Of a stretch of DNA of 64,000 nucleotides, positions 24,373-32,881 are shown piece after piece. Numbering within the stretch: position 1 is the stretch's first letter; each line of letters starts with the position of its first letter. Under the pieces are notes generated by a model. That model saw only the letters and a list, made by a program, of their open reading frames with translations, did no database searches and was not told the origin of the DNA. Position numbers and translations under genes: made by a program. This DNA comes from DATGMP01 sp035293565 (lineage in GTDB: Bacteria; Pseudomonadota; Alphaproteobacteria; BOG-932; Roseiterribacteraceae), in contig DATGMP010000092.1 in assembly GCA_035293565.1 (NCBI GenBank), forward strand, positions 1-64,000. The letters are read 5' to 3'.

Positions 24373-25434
24373 ATGGCCTACGATTACCACATTGGCGTCG
24401 ACTATCACAAAGCCTACAGCCACATCGTCGTTCAGGACACGGCCGGCAAGACGCTGCGCTCGGGCCGCGTGCGGAACGACAGCCGTTCGCTCGCGGGCTT
24501 TCTGTCGCCCTACTCGGACAATGCCCATGCCGTTCTGGAGGCGACGCGCAACTGGACGGTGATGTTCGACTGGCTGGACGAGCTCTGCGAGGAGGTCGTG
24601 CTGGCGCATCCGCTGAAGGTGAAGGCGATCGCGGACGCCAAGATCAAGACGGACAAGATCGACGCGACGATCCTGGCGCATCTGCTACGGACGGACCTGA
24701 TCCCGGCGGCGCATGCGCCGAGCTTGCGCGCTCGAGAGGCGCGCTCGGCGCTGCGCGAGCGGATGTTTTACGTGCGGCTGCGCACGATGGTGAAGAATCG
24801 GATCACGACTGCCTTCGACCGCTATCCTGAGCAGACTGCGGCGCTGAAGCGGTGCGGTGACCTGTTCGGAACCACCGGCAGGAAGCAGCTTGCTACCGTC
24901 GATGTCTCGGCGATCGACCGTATCCAGATCGATCGCAGCCTCGCTTTCATCGACGACATCGAGCGACGGATCGTGGAGTGCGAAGGCACGATCAAGGCGC
25001 TGTCGAAGGGCAACGTCAACGTCAAGCGACTGAAGACGCTGCCCGGTGTGGGCGAGTTCTTCGCCCGGCTGATCGACGCCGAGATCGACGACATCGGCCG
25101 CTTCCGCTCGGCCGCCAAGCTGGCGGCCTATGCCGGTCTCGTGCCGTCGACCTATTCCTCGGGCGGCAAGACGTTCCACGGCCGGATCATCAAGCAGGGC
25201 AACAAGTGGCTGCGCTGGGCCTTCGTCGAGGCGGTGGCGCCGGCGGTCTCCTGCGACCCGGATCTGAAGGAATATTACGAGCGCTTGAAGGCGACCAAGG
25301 GCGCGAACCGCGCCAAGGTGGCCACGGCACGCAGACTTCTGACCATTGCCTTCCAGCTGTTGCGCGACGGCCGCTCCTACGAGCGGCGCGGCGCCAGGCC
25401 GGAAAGCAGGTCAACATCATCCCGGCTGTCCTGA
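24373..25434 (+). CDS. IS110-family DEDD transposase
   Basis: A 353-residue recombinase. The RuvC-like DEDD residues are visible: Asp10 (HIGVDYHK), Glu56 (VLEATRNW), Asp94 and Asp97 (KTDKIDATILAHLL). The C-terminal Transposase_20 domain follows LKTLPGVGEFFARLI, with AAYAGLVPSTYSSGGK holding the candidate serine nucleophile and GNKWLRWAFVEA after it. The ATG at 24373 has GGAGGTG ahead; an upstream frame from 24289 has no family homology. The gene looks intact, so the element may be active. Family members recombine without long target duplications, guided by a structured RNA from one element end. Confidence 0.95.
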   Translation: MAYDYHIGVDYHKAYSHIVVQDTAGKTLRSGRVRNDSRSLAGFLSPYSDNAHAVLEATRNWTVMFDWLDELCEEVVLAHPLKVKAIADAKIKTDKIDATILAHLLRTDLIPAAHAPSLRAREARSALRERMFYVRLRTMVKNRITTAFDRYPEQTAALKRCGDLFGTTGRKQLATVDVSAIDRIQIDRSLAFIDDIERRIVECEGTIKALSKGNVNVKRLKTLPGVGEFFARLIDAEIDDIGRFRSAAKLAAYAGLVPSTYSSGGKTFHGRIIKQGNKWLRWAFVEAVAPAVSCDPDLKEYYERLKATKGANRAKVATARRLLTIAFQLLRDGRSYERRGARPESRSTSSRLS

Positions 25435-25691
25435 TCGCTTCCTAGCGAGCTCGGCAAGGCTGGGCTGCGCTCTCGAGGAGAATGGGAAGCCGGGGCCGAA
25501 CGCCACAATGTGACCCGTCGCCGCCAGGCCCGGGCACGGATTGGAGAATGGCTTGAAGAGCCGGGGATCAGACGCCTGATCCCTTACCGGTTAACTCGTC
25601 CCCATCGGCGTCGGTGCGGACCAGAACAACAATGAACCCAAGGAAACCTGCCCTTCACCATAGGTGCAACACCCCCTTGAGTTCTTTCATT
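25435..25691 (+). ncRNA. Non-coding right end of the IS, candidate bridge-RNA region
   Basis: 257 bases without a gene follow the transposase. A perfect hairpin lies at 25564-25583 (GGGATCAG, loop ACGC, CTGATCCC), with CCGG on both outer sides. The word GGAGAATGG occurs twice (25477-25485 and 25543-25551), each within a possible stem: GGCT/AGCC around the first, CCCGG/CCGGG around the second. With neighbouring bases the first copy shares GAGGAGA with the uninterrupted target site, and the second shares ATTGGAG with the element's own end. This is the arrangement expected of target- and donor-binding loops. The RNA itself is inferred. Confidence 0.5.
25684..25690 (-). repeat. Right subterminal inverted repeat of the IS
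   Basis: CTTTCAT on the plus strand, one base inside the right boundary, inverse of ATGAAAG at 24253-24259. Confidence 0.6.
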
Positions 25692-26327
25692 GGAGAGATC
25701 GATGACAAGCGGCCGATCACGTCGGAAGTGGCTGCCGGTTCCATGATGCAGAACGTGATGCCAAGCCCCGGCTTCCTCTTCGCGCTCGTAATGTCCAACG
25801 GCCAAGCCAATATCGCGGCCCTGCGACACGATTGACGCGACACGCCGGCTCCGGATCGCCTCGGTTAGGGCGGGCCAATCGGCAGGGATGTCGCGCTCGA
25901 TGAGCGCAGGCACAAGCTGCCAATCTTCCTCGCGCGCCAGATTGATCGCGAGCCAGCCGTCATCGGCCAACAGAAAGCGGCAACCGCCCCCGGGCGATAT
26001 GGAGCCGTTTCTCGTATAGCCGGCGATCGCGGCACGCTCGCCGAGGAGGTGCGCGCCTCTGAAATCATCAGGCAAAGGACGTCTTGTGATCGCTTCGAGG
26101 GCGAGGAGCGCACCATCGGCGGCGGAGGCGAGGGGAATGGGACAGATGCGGGCCGGACCCTCCCTGTGTCCGGTAAGCGCCATCGCGCCGCTCTCCGCCC
26201 AGGCGAGCGCAGGATGTTGTGGCGGACGGCGCGCGGTAATGGCCGCGCCGACGCCCAAATCGGCCAGCAATGTCCGCGCATAGGCCAAGGCCAGATCTTG
26301 CTGGTCCGTGTTCCGCCAGCCGGTCAA
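25692..26327 (-). pseudogene. N-terminal half of the interrupted class III CoA-transferase gene
   Basis: This half starts at a TTG (26327) 12 bases after the stop of the acyl-CoA ligase, with AAGGA upstream, and reads MTGWRNTDQQDLALAYARTL. It includes GCRFLLADDGWLAINLAREED and ends RPLVIDLS at the IS boundary. The open frame then runs into the element to 25584, adding residues without homology. It represents an extra N-terminal domain found in long (~450-residue) CoA-transferases, before the CaiB core that lies on the other side of the IS. The product alone cannot be a full enzyme. Confidence 0.85.
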
Positions 26328-26339
26328 GGCGAACCGTCC

Positions 26340-27848
26340 TTACTCAGTCAATCGGCCCCTAAGCTCATCCCGGATGACGCGCCTGAGGACCTTCCCGAGC
26401 TCGTTGTACGGCAATTCGGCTCGAAACTCGATGACGGATGGAACGCGGGAGGAGCGTAGGCGCTCCTTGACCCAACTCTGGAGCTCGGGCGGCGAGACCG
26501 CCGAACCCTCGCGGACGACGACGGCAGCGGCGATTCCCTCGCCCCATTCCTCGTCGGGGATCGCTACGACGGCCGCGTCGACAATGGCCTCGTGGGCGAG
26601 GAGCACGTCCTCGATCTCGCCCGGCGAGATGTTCTCGCCGCCGCGGACGATTACGTCGTCGGCCCGTCCTTCGAGAAAGAGAAAACCCTCCGCATCGAGA
26701 TAGCCGCGATCGCGGGTTGCGAACCATCCGCCGGCATCGAGCGTGCTGCCGATTTCCAGATACTCGCCGGCAACTTGCCCGCCGCGCGCGAAGACCTGTC
26801 CGGGGATGCCGGCCGGAAGCGCTTTGCCGCTCTCGTCGCGGATCTCCATTTCGATCGTGCCGATGGGCCGCCCGACCGAGCCCAGCCGCTTCCTGATTTC
26901 GGGATCGCCGCTCGACGAGGCCAGACGATGATCGTCCGGTCTCAGCATGCAGATAGTAGCGCTCGTCTCGGTCAGCCCGTACGCGTTCGTGAAGTCGACA
27001 TGGGGCAGAAGCTCCATCGCCTTCTCGATGACCGAGACCGGCATTCGGCCGCCGCCATAAGAGATTGCGCGCATCGACGAAACGTCCCAGCGGCCGGGCT
27101 CGCGCATCAGCGCGTCGAGGGTCCGGGAGATCATCGTCGGGACCATGAAGGCATGAGTCGAGCGCTCTCTCTGGCAGGTATCAAGCCACCGGAGCGGATC
27201 GAAGCTCTCCAGCATCACCATGCGCCGACCGGCATAGGTGGAACTCATGATCGCCGAGATGCCGGCGATGTGGTAAGGAGGCACGGAAACGAGGTTCGCC
27301 TCATCTTCTCCGGCCGACGCGAAGTCGATCGTGCCCAGAATATAAGCCATCAAGTTGCCGTGCCGGAGCACGGCCGCTTTGGGCTTGCCGGTCGTGCCAC
27401 TGGTGAAGAGCTGGACCGCGACGCCGCGCTCCTCGTTCAGATGCGCAGGTCCCGCATTTTCTGTCGGCAGACCGTCGATGAACCGCTCGCGCTCGACGGC
27501 GGAGACTCCGTTGGCAAGCGTGAGCCGAGCCAGATTTTCGGTGCTGCCAACCAGCATCGATGGAGTCACGCGGCTTGCCAGTCCGTTCAGCTCGTCGTCG
27601 GTGAGGCGGTAATTCATGGGAACGTAAGGGACGTCGGCCAGCGCGGCGCCGAACAGAAGAATCGGCGCGGCGACACTGTTGACGTCCAGAAGAGCCGCGT
27701 GACGCGCCTCCGACCGCCGGATGAGGCTCGCGGCGCCGAGGCTCGATCGCAGCAAATCGGCATAGGTAAGTCGGCGCGCGCCGCATTGTGCCGCGACGCG
27801 CTCGGGATAGGCGTCGACCGCCATTTCCAGAAGCGTGACGATGTTCAT
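26340..27848 (-). CDS. AMP-dependent acyl-CoA synthetase/ligase
   Basis: A 502-residue ANL-superfamily enzyme that activates a carboxylic acid to its CoA thioester. The P-loop motif is LFTSGTTGKPKAAVLRHGN, followed by DFTNAYGLTETSATI (adenylation), GYLDAEGFLFLEGRADDVI (hinge with the conserved Asp) and ENISPGEIEDVLLAHEAI. The catalytic lysine region near the end is LPYNELGKVLRRVIRDEL. The start at 27848 (MNIVTLLEMAVDAYPERV) lies one base from the stop of the preceding small gene, so the two are probably coupled; the frame extends to 27926 without homology. It likely primes the substrate of this catabolic operon. Confidence 0.93.
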   Translation of the reverse strand: MNIVTLLEMAVDAYPERVAAQCGARRLTYADLLRSSLGAASLIRRSEARHAALLDVNSVAAPILLFGAALADVPYVPMNYRLTDDELNGLASRVTPSMLVGSTENLARLTLANGVSAVERERFIDGLPTENAGPAHLNEERGVAVQLFTSGTTGKPKAAVLRHGNLMAYILGTIDFASAGEDEANLVSVPPYHIAGISAIMSSTYAGRRMVMLESFDPLRWLDTCQRERSTHAFMVPTMISRTLDALMREPGRWDVSSMRAISYGGGRMPVSVIEKAMELLPHVDFTNAYGLTETSATICMLRPDDHRLASSSGDPEIRKRLGSVGRPIGTIEMEIRDESGKALPAGIPGQVFARGGQVAGEYLEIGSTLDAGGWFATRDRGYLDAEGFLFLEGRADDVIVRGGENISPGEIEDVLLAHEAIVDAAVVAIPDEEWGEGIAAAVVVREGSAVSPPELQSWVKERLRSSRVPSVIEFRAELPYNELGKVLRRVIRDELRGRLTE

Positions 27849-27849
27849 A

Positions 27850-28161
27850 TCAGTCGGAGGATGGCAGCGCCTTGGGTTGTTTGACCAGCAGCCTCTCGGT
27901 CCCGAGCGACAGCGATCCCTTGCCACCCTTCGTGCACAAAAGCTCGATGCGGTCCGTCGCGTCGATGTAGCGTTTACCGATCAGCGTGCCCTCGGCCAAG
28001 GATTCATCCAGCGCGGCATCTGCGGGCGCCGGCTCGGCGGCCGGCAGCATCGGCGCCCCGCCGCAGCGCAGGTCGAGCGGCTCCGGCACCGTCCGGATCA
28101 CCATGATCTGAGCCTCGCAGACGGCGCTCTTGAGCTTCGATCCAACCTTGAGAATGCTCAT
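27850..28161 (-). CDS. Conserved-looking small protein of unknown function
   Basis: A 103-residue protein. It begins MSILKVGSKLKSAVCEAQIM, followed by PLDLRCGGAPML and later GTLIGKRYIDATDRIELLCTKGG. Two cysteines (positions ~15 and ~34) and a further CT near the end suggest metal binding or a small beta-rich fold, but I recognise no family. It is squeezed between the alpha/beta hydrolase (ATGA overlap at 28158-28161) and the acyl-CoA ligase (one-base gap), so it is translated as part of the operon and probably serves the same pathway. The ATG at 28161 is chosen because of the overlap. Confidence 0.7.
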   Translation of the reverse strand: MSILKVGSKLKSAVCEAQIMVIRTVPEPLDLRCGGAPMLPAAEPAPADAALDESLAEGTLIGKRYIDATDRIELLCTKGGKGSLSLGTERLLVKQPKALPSSD

Positions 28162-29168
28162 CCACCAACACCATCGACGATCGTTCCGGCCCACGCGGCA
28201 ATACGCGCGAACAGCAACTCGCGCGAGGGAAAAATGAATTGGCAGTGGCCAGTCTCCGGCAACACGAGCAGGGATATATCGCGGCTATTGGGAAATGTCG
28301 CCGGAATCGCGTGCGGCGACCCGGCGATGTCCTGGTCGCCAAGGCCGAGGAAGATCGGCACCGCGATCGCGTTCGCCCGGGGCCGGATACTCCCGGGGAC
28401 CATCGATTGTAGCCCCGATACCGCAAGCAGCACGTCACGCGCCGCTTTCAGCGCCTGCACGCCGTCGCGCTCGGCCATGGACCCATAGAACATGGCGCTG
28501 CCCTCGGGCGAAGGGGCGAGCTCGGGATAGGGGCTCGGATAGATCTGTCGGGCGATGTCCCCGATCCGAGCCGGAATTGTTTCCGGATGGCCGATCAGCG
28601 CGTGCGCCGGCTTGGGCAGATGTTCGATCAGCCCGTTGTTGCTGAAGCCTAAGAGGACCAGCCCGTCATGCGATGGCCAACGCGCTTGTTGGATCACGGT
28701 CAGCATGGCGCCCATCGAGTGACCGACGCCGATGCTCTCGAGTTTGGGCAGGGGCGGGAGATCGGAAATCAAACCGCCGCCCCGGAGGCCGCTCACGATT
28801 TGTCTGGTCGCGTGGGCGTTCGCTTCCGCGATCACGTCCGGCGTCAGGGCGAATCCATCCGCGGGCCGTGTGCTCTCGCCGACGCCGAGATGATCGATCG
28901 AGACCGTGATCATGCCCGCTTCGGCCATATATCGCGCGAAGCTGAAGCGCGGCTGAGCCTCGGCGCCGAGATCGTAATAGCCGCGATTGATGCTGCCGCC
29001 GGGCAGGCAGATGAAGACGATCGGAGGATCGGTGAGACTGCCGGCGGGCCGGAAGATCTCCGCCGCGATCTTCGTTTCCGGCGTATCGGCGAGCTTTATG
29101 CCGGCATCGAGCGCCAGGGTCTGGCGCCTAATTGTGCTCCGTGCGGAAACGTCGAGCTCAGCCGTCAT
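28158..29168 (-). CDS. Alpha/beta-hydrolase fold protein
   Basis: A 336-residue protein. The nucleophile elbow is GVGHSMGAMLTV (Ser in GHSMG), the oxyanion region is FICLPGGSINRGYYDL, the acid region is IFLGLGDQDIAGSPH, and the histidine is in LPETGHCQFIFPSR. It is likely an esterase, thioesterase or C-C hydrolase acting on a pathway intermediate. It overlaps both neighbours by four bases: its start lies in the end of the CoA-transferase gene (29165-29168) and its stop in the start of the small protein. No signal peptide. Confidence 0.88.
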   Translation of the reverse strand: MTAELDVSARSTIRRQTLALDAGIKLADTPETKIAAEIFRPAGSLTDPPIVFICLPGGSINRGYYDLGAEAQPRFSFARYMAEAGMITVSIDHLGVGESTRPADGFALTPDVIAEANAHATRQIVSGLRGGGLISDLPPLPKLESIGVGHSMGAMLTVIQQARWPSHDGLVLLGFSNNGLIEHLPKPAHALIGHPETIPARIGDIARQIYPSPYPELAPSPEGSAMFYGSMAERDGVQALKAARDVLLAVSGLQSMVPGSIRPRANAIAVPIFLGLGDQDIAGSPHAIPATFPNSRDISLLVLPETGHCQFIFPSRELLFARIAAWAGTIVDGVGG

Positions 29169-31681
29169 TCAGCTGCTTCTGCCTTCCCGGCAGCAGCCTT
29201 CTGGAAGCCGGGCGCGATCGGCATCGCGGCTTCGGCGTCGGGCGACCAGATCATGATCGCCCGTTCCTTCTGGAGCGCGGCGATCTCTGCCGAGCCATAG
29301 CCGAGTTCACGCAAAATTGCCTCGGTGTATTGGCCCACGACGAGCGGTGGTCCTTGAATGGTCGCGGGCGTTTCGGAGAAGTCGAATAGAAGTCCGATCT
29401 GATCGACCTTTCCGACATAGTGATCGGGGTAGCTCGCGACCAACCGGCGGTGGATCATTTCCGGATCATCGTGCAGGCGCGAGGCAAAGCCCGAATCGCA
29501 AATCTCACAAGGGACGCCGCCGCGGTCGAGGATGGAGAACCACTCGGCGGCGCCGCGCTTGCGGAATATGGCTTCGAGACGTCGCGACAGCGCGGCGTCA
29601 TTCGCCTTGCGTGCCTCGGCTGTCCCAAAGCGTTCATCGGCTGCCAGTTGGGCTTCGCCGATCGCGACGCACAGTTTGTCCCAATGCTCTTCGGTCGCCG
29701 CGACAATGCAGAGCCAGCCATCGGCCGTTTCGTAGAGGCGTGTCAGGGCATGGAATCCGGTTTGGGTGTGATCGGTTTTCGGCCGATCGACTCCACGCCC
29801 GTCGGGATAGGCGATGGCATAGGAGCAGTTCAGCAGTTGCGCATTGACGATCGCGGTGTCGACCATCTGGCCTTCGCCGGTACGCTCGCGGTGATAGAGC
29901 GCCTGCATGATGCCGATCGCCGAGAGGAATCCGTTTCCGGTGTCGCCGAGCGAGGTGAGCGACCAGAGCGGCTTGCCGCCGCGCCACATGCCGCCATCCT
30001 CCCATTGCACGCCGGCGAGGCAGGCTCCGGTCTGGTCGTTGCCCGGCAGCGCCTGGCGCGGACCGGTCTCGTGTCCGCGCGTGTGGCAATAGATGAGGTC
30101 CGGCTTGGCCTTCTTCAGGCTTTCATAATCGATGCCCAGCCGCTCGGCCGCGTCATAGCGCATATTGTGCTGGACCACGTCCGCGGTCTTCACGAGGTCG
30201 AGCAGCACTTTCTTCGCGCGCGGATCCTTGAGGTTCAGCGCGATGCTGCGCTTGCCCCGATTGCAGATATAGGCGATGTGATTGCGGTGCCAGTAGATGT
30301 CGTGCGGGGCGTTGACCTTGATGACGTCGGCGCCGAGGTCCGACAGAAGCTGCGTGCCGTACGGCCCGGCGACCGCAAGGCCAAGGTCCAGCACCCGCAC
30401 ACCCTCTAGAGGCGCTCGCAGCGCCTTGCCGGTCGGGCTGCTTGCCGCGGGTCCATCGACGATCGCGGCAGCTTCGGCCTTCACCGACGCGGTATGCTCG
30501 CCAGCCCGCGGCGCACCACCGCGAATCGCGCCGGGGCTCTTGGTCATGCGATAAGTGATGCCGACGTGGCGGATCGGCCCGAGCTCGGAATCAATCACCT
30601 CCGCGACACATCCGTCCTTCAGCATCAGCGGATCGTTGAGCGCTTCTTCGGGCGGACGCACCGCCTGGACGGTCGCGTCGGCGACCGCTGCGGCGTCCAT
30701 CCATTCCTTGGCGGTGAATTTCTTCACGCGCTCGGCCAAGATCGGCTGATAGTGGGACATGACCACGAGCTCTTCAGGCCCCATGCCGAAGCGGTCAGGA
30801 TCATTCTGCACCGTCAGATCCGGGCTCGAATTGATTTCGTCGCCTTCCGACGCCGTGATGATGAAGCGCGGATTAGGGACCCAATTATGGATCCACCGCC
30901 CGTCGGCGCACTCGAAATGCCCCTTCGGCGAACGCGAGCAGAGAACCCAGCTGTTGAAGAATTGCGCGTCCGGATTTTCGGCGCGCTGCCAGGCGCCGCA
31001 TGCGGCTGCCATTGCGCCCTGCAGCAGCGACGTCTCGACCCATTGCCCGCGTCCGGTGATCTCGCGCGCCCTGAGAGCGGCTGAAATGGCGGCCGATGCG
31101 GCGTAGAAAGCGCCGAGACTTGGCCAATGCGACGCCGGGAAAACAGGACCCGGTCGTGGCGGTCCTTGCACCCATTCGGGCAGGATCTCGACCTCGGCGA
31201 AGGGGTCTTCACGGTTCGCCATATGCAGCAAGGCGCCCTCGGGCCAGCCCCGCTGCTCCCAATGCAGCCCGATCCGGGCGGCGACCAGCGCGTCATAGCC
31301 CGGCCGATTCGCATGCTTACCGTCGCGGCCGTAAGCGGTGATCGAGCAATAGATCAGCCGGGGATTGAGCGCGTGCAGCGTGTCGAAATCGATGCCGAGC
31401 CGTTTCGTCACGCCGGGCGCATAGCTTTCGACCAGGACGTCGGCATTGCGCGCGAGCTTCAGCATAACGTCCCGATCCGCAGTGTCCTTCAGATCGAGGA
31501 TCGCGCTGCGCTTGCCGCGATTCCAGGCGCGGTAGCCGGACTGCACGCGGAATGGATCGCCGCCGGGCGGCTCGATCTTGGTGACCTCAGCCCCGTGATC
31601 GGCCAGCAGCATCGTCGTCATCGGGCCGGAGATGCCCCATGACAGGTCGAGGACTTTTAGGTCGTCGAGAACGCCCGGCAT
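29165..31681 (-). CDS. Double-domain class III CoA-transferase (two CaiB/BaiF units in one chain)
   Basis: An 838-residue protein. Two full CaiB/BaiF-like units are fused: the first starts LKVLDLSWGISGPMTTMLLA with NRPGYDALVAARIG as active-site region, the second starts VRVLDLGLAVAGPYGTQLLS with LPGNDQTGACLAG. Both keep the expected Asp. Class III transferases move CoA between organic acids without a separate energy source. Normal members have one unit (~400 residues) and dimerise into interlocked rings, so the fusion makes an obligate heterodimer-like enzyme. The ATG at 31681 has GGGGGGAAA ahead; a GTG at 31708 is an alternative. It lies second in the operon. Confidence 0.92.
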   Translation of the reverse strand: MPGVLDDLKVLDLSWGISGPMTTMLLADHGAEVTKIEPPGGDPFRVQSGYRAWNRGKRSAILDLKDTADRDVMLKLARNADVLVESYAPGVTKRLGIDFDTLHALNPRLIYCSITAYGRDGKHANRPGYDALVAARIGLHWEQRGWPEGALLHMANREDPFAEVEILPEWVQGPPRPGPVFPASHWPSLGAFYAASAAISAALRAREITGRGQWVETSLLQGAMAAACGAWQRAENPDAQFFNSWVLCSRSPKGHFECADGRWIHNWVPNPRFIITASEGDEINSSPDLTVQNDPDRFGMGPEELVVMSHYQPILAERVKKFTAKEWMDAAAVADATVQAVRPPEEALNDPLMLKDGCVAEVIDSELGPIRHVGITYRMTKSPGAIRGGAPRAGEHTASVKAEAAAIVDGPAASSPTGKALRAPLEGVRVLDLGLAVAGPYGTQLLSDLGADVIKVNAPHDIYWHRNHIAYICNRGKRSIALNLKDPRAKKVLLDLVKTADVVQHNMRYDAAERLGIDYESLKKAKPDLIYCHTRGHETGPRQALPGNDQTGACLAGVQWEDGGMWRGGKPLWSLTSLGDTGNGFLSAIGIMQALYHRERTGEGQMVDTAIVNAQLLNCSYAIAYPDGRGVDRPKTDHTQTGFHALTRLYETADGWLCIVAATEEHWDKLCVAIGEAQLAADERFGTAEARKANDAALSRRLEAIFRKRGAAEWFSILDRGGVPCEICDSGFASRLHDDPEMIHRRLVASYPDHYVGKVDQIGLLFDFSETPATIQGPPLVVGQYTEAILRELGYGSAEIAALQKERAIMIWSPDAEAAMPIAPGFQKAAAGKAEAAE

Positions 31682-31700
31682 CGATTTCCCCCCTTTGTCG

Positions 31701-32801
31701 TCAGGCACCGAGACCGAAGGTCCGTTGCCCGTTTTCGAGCGTGATCTTGCGCTTGTCGACTTCGGGAATGCCAGCCGCCGCGAATTGCTCCTTCACCTGC
31801 TTGTGCGAGTTCGGCCAGCACGTGGCGGGATGCGGGAAGTCGGTCGACCAGTAGATGCAGTCCGGCCCGAAATAGTCATAGGCGGCTTTCAACCCGTGGG
31901 GCTCGTACATGAAGGTTGCGCCCATCTGGCGCTTGAAATATTCGCTCGGCAACAGCTTCACATTCGGAAATTCGTAATGCTGATGCATGCGGCCGTCGAG
32001 AACGACCTCGAAGAAGAAGGGCATCCAGCCGAGGCCGGGCTCGACCAGAATGACCTTGAGCTTCGGGAAGCGCTCGAGCGTACCCGTCAGGATCCAGAAG
32101 GAAAGCGTTTCGGCCAGCGCAATGGATGGCAGGCCGGTGAAAATGCCCTTCTGCGGGGTCGGGTCGCGACGAAAAACGTCCCACAACGAGGCTTTGACCT
32201 CCAGATGGTTCAATATCGTGAGATCGGCATCCGAGATTGCCGCCCACAGCCGGTCGTAGCGGCTGTCGTGGAAATCGGGCAGTCCGAATTCCGTCGGAAA
32301 TGAGGGCAGTTGCACACAGCGCGCGCCGCGCTTCTTCATGCGCTCCACCTCGGCGACTGCGAAATCGATATCGAAGAGCGGGATCTGATAGGCGGTGAGA
32401 AGGCGCCTCGTGTCGATCGAGGCGAAGTCCGCCATCGAATCATTGTAGCCCTTCATCATCTCCATCCAGTCGGGGCCGGCCATCGTGGGCGTGCAAAGCT
32501 TGGCGCCCCCGACCTCGGGGAAAATGACTTCGGCCTCGACTCCGTCGCGGTCCATGGCCTTCAGCTTGGCGTTCGGCTCGAAATGACCCGGGTCCTGGGC
32601 CGCGTCCATATCGACGAAGTCTTCCATCGAGAGCTGTGGCTGGCCGCGCCTAAGCTCCTGCGCCTCGTACTGGGCCAGTTTCTTGTTCGCCTCGTCCCAG
32701 CGCTCCTTGAGGCGTTGCGACAGCCGCGCCTTGACCCAATCATCCGTGAAATGAACGTGGGAGTCGCACGATACGAGACGTTCCTGAACGGCGGCCGTCA
32801 T
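31701..32801 (-). CDS. Amidohydrolase-2 family (ACMSD-like) metal-dependent hydrolase or decarboxylase
   Basis: A 366-residue protein. The metal-binding start motif is CDSHVHFTDDW (His15, His17), and further expected ligands lie in LTILNHLEVKAS (His) and WSTDFPHPA (Asp). These make up the PF04909 TIM barrel, whose members include decarboxylases and hydrolases of ring-cleavage products. It is the first gene of the minus-strand operon running to 22106 and follows a promoter region with a direct repeat (32882-32917). The ATG at 32801 has AGGAG upstream. Confidence 0.9.
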   Translation of the reverse strand: MTAAVQERLVSCDSHVHFTDDWVKARLSQRLKERWDEANKKLAQYEAQELRRGQPQLSMEDFVDMDAAQDPGHFEPNAKLKAMDRDGVEAEVIFPEVGGAKLCTPTMAGPDWMEMMKGYNDSMADFASIDTRRLLTAYQIPLFDIDFAVAEVERMKKRGARCVQLPSFPTEFGLPDFHDSRYDRLWAAISDADLTILNHLEVKASLWDVFRRDPTPQKGIFTGLPSIALAETLSFWILTGTLERFPKLKVILVEPGLGWMPFFFEVVLDGRMHQHYEFPNVKLLPSEYFKRQMGATFMYEPHGLKAAYDYFGPDCIYWSTDFPHPATCWPNSHKQVKEQFAAAGIPEVDKRKITLENGQRTFGLGA

Positions 32802-32881
32802 TCGAAGCTCCTGGGTTTCGGCATCCTTCCGCGAGGCTAGCCGGGAACCGCGGCGGGGCCTCTATTCGATGAAGACAGGCT

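Larger units (their letters stand above)
24247..25691 (+). mobile_element. IS110/IS1111-type insertion sequence, 1445 bp
   Basis: Both boundaries are set by the interrupted host gene. GGA occurs at 24244-24246 and again at 25692-25694, and removing one copy plus the element restores the reading frame. The true cut lies anywhere within GGA. Subterminal inverted repeats ATGAAAG (24253-24259) and CTTTCAT (25684-25690) lie unequally near the ends, as in IS1111-group elements. The element has one transposase gene, a 126-base left end and a 257-base non-coding right end. It is oriented against the host operon. Confidence 0.9.
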
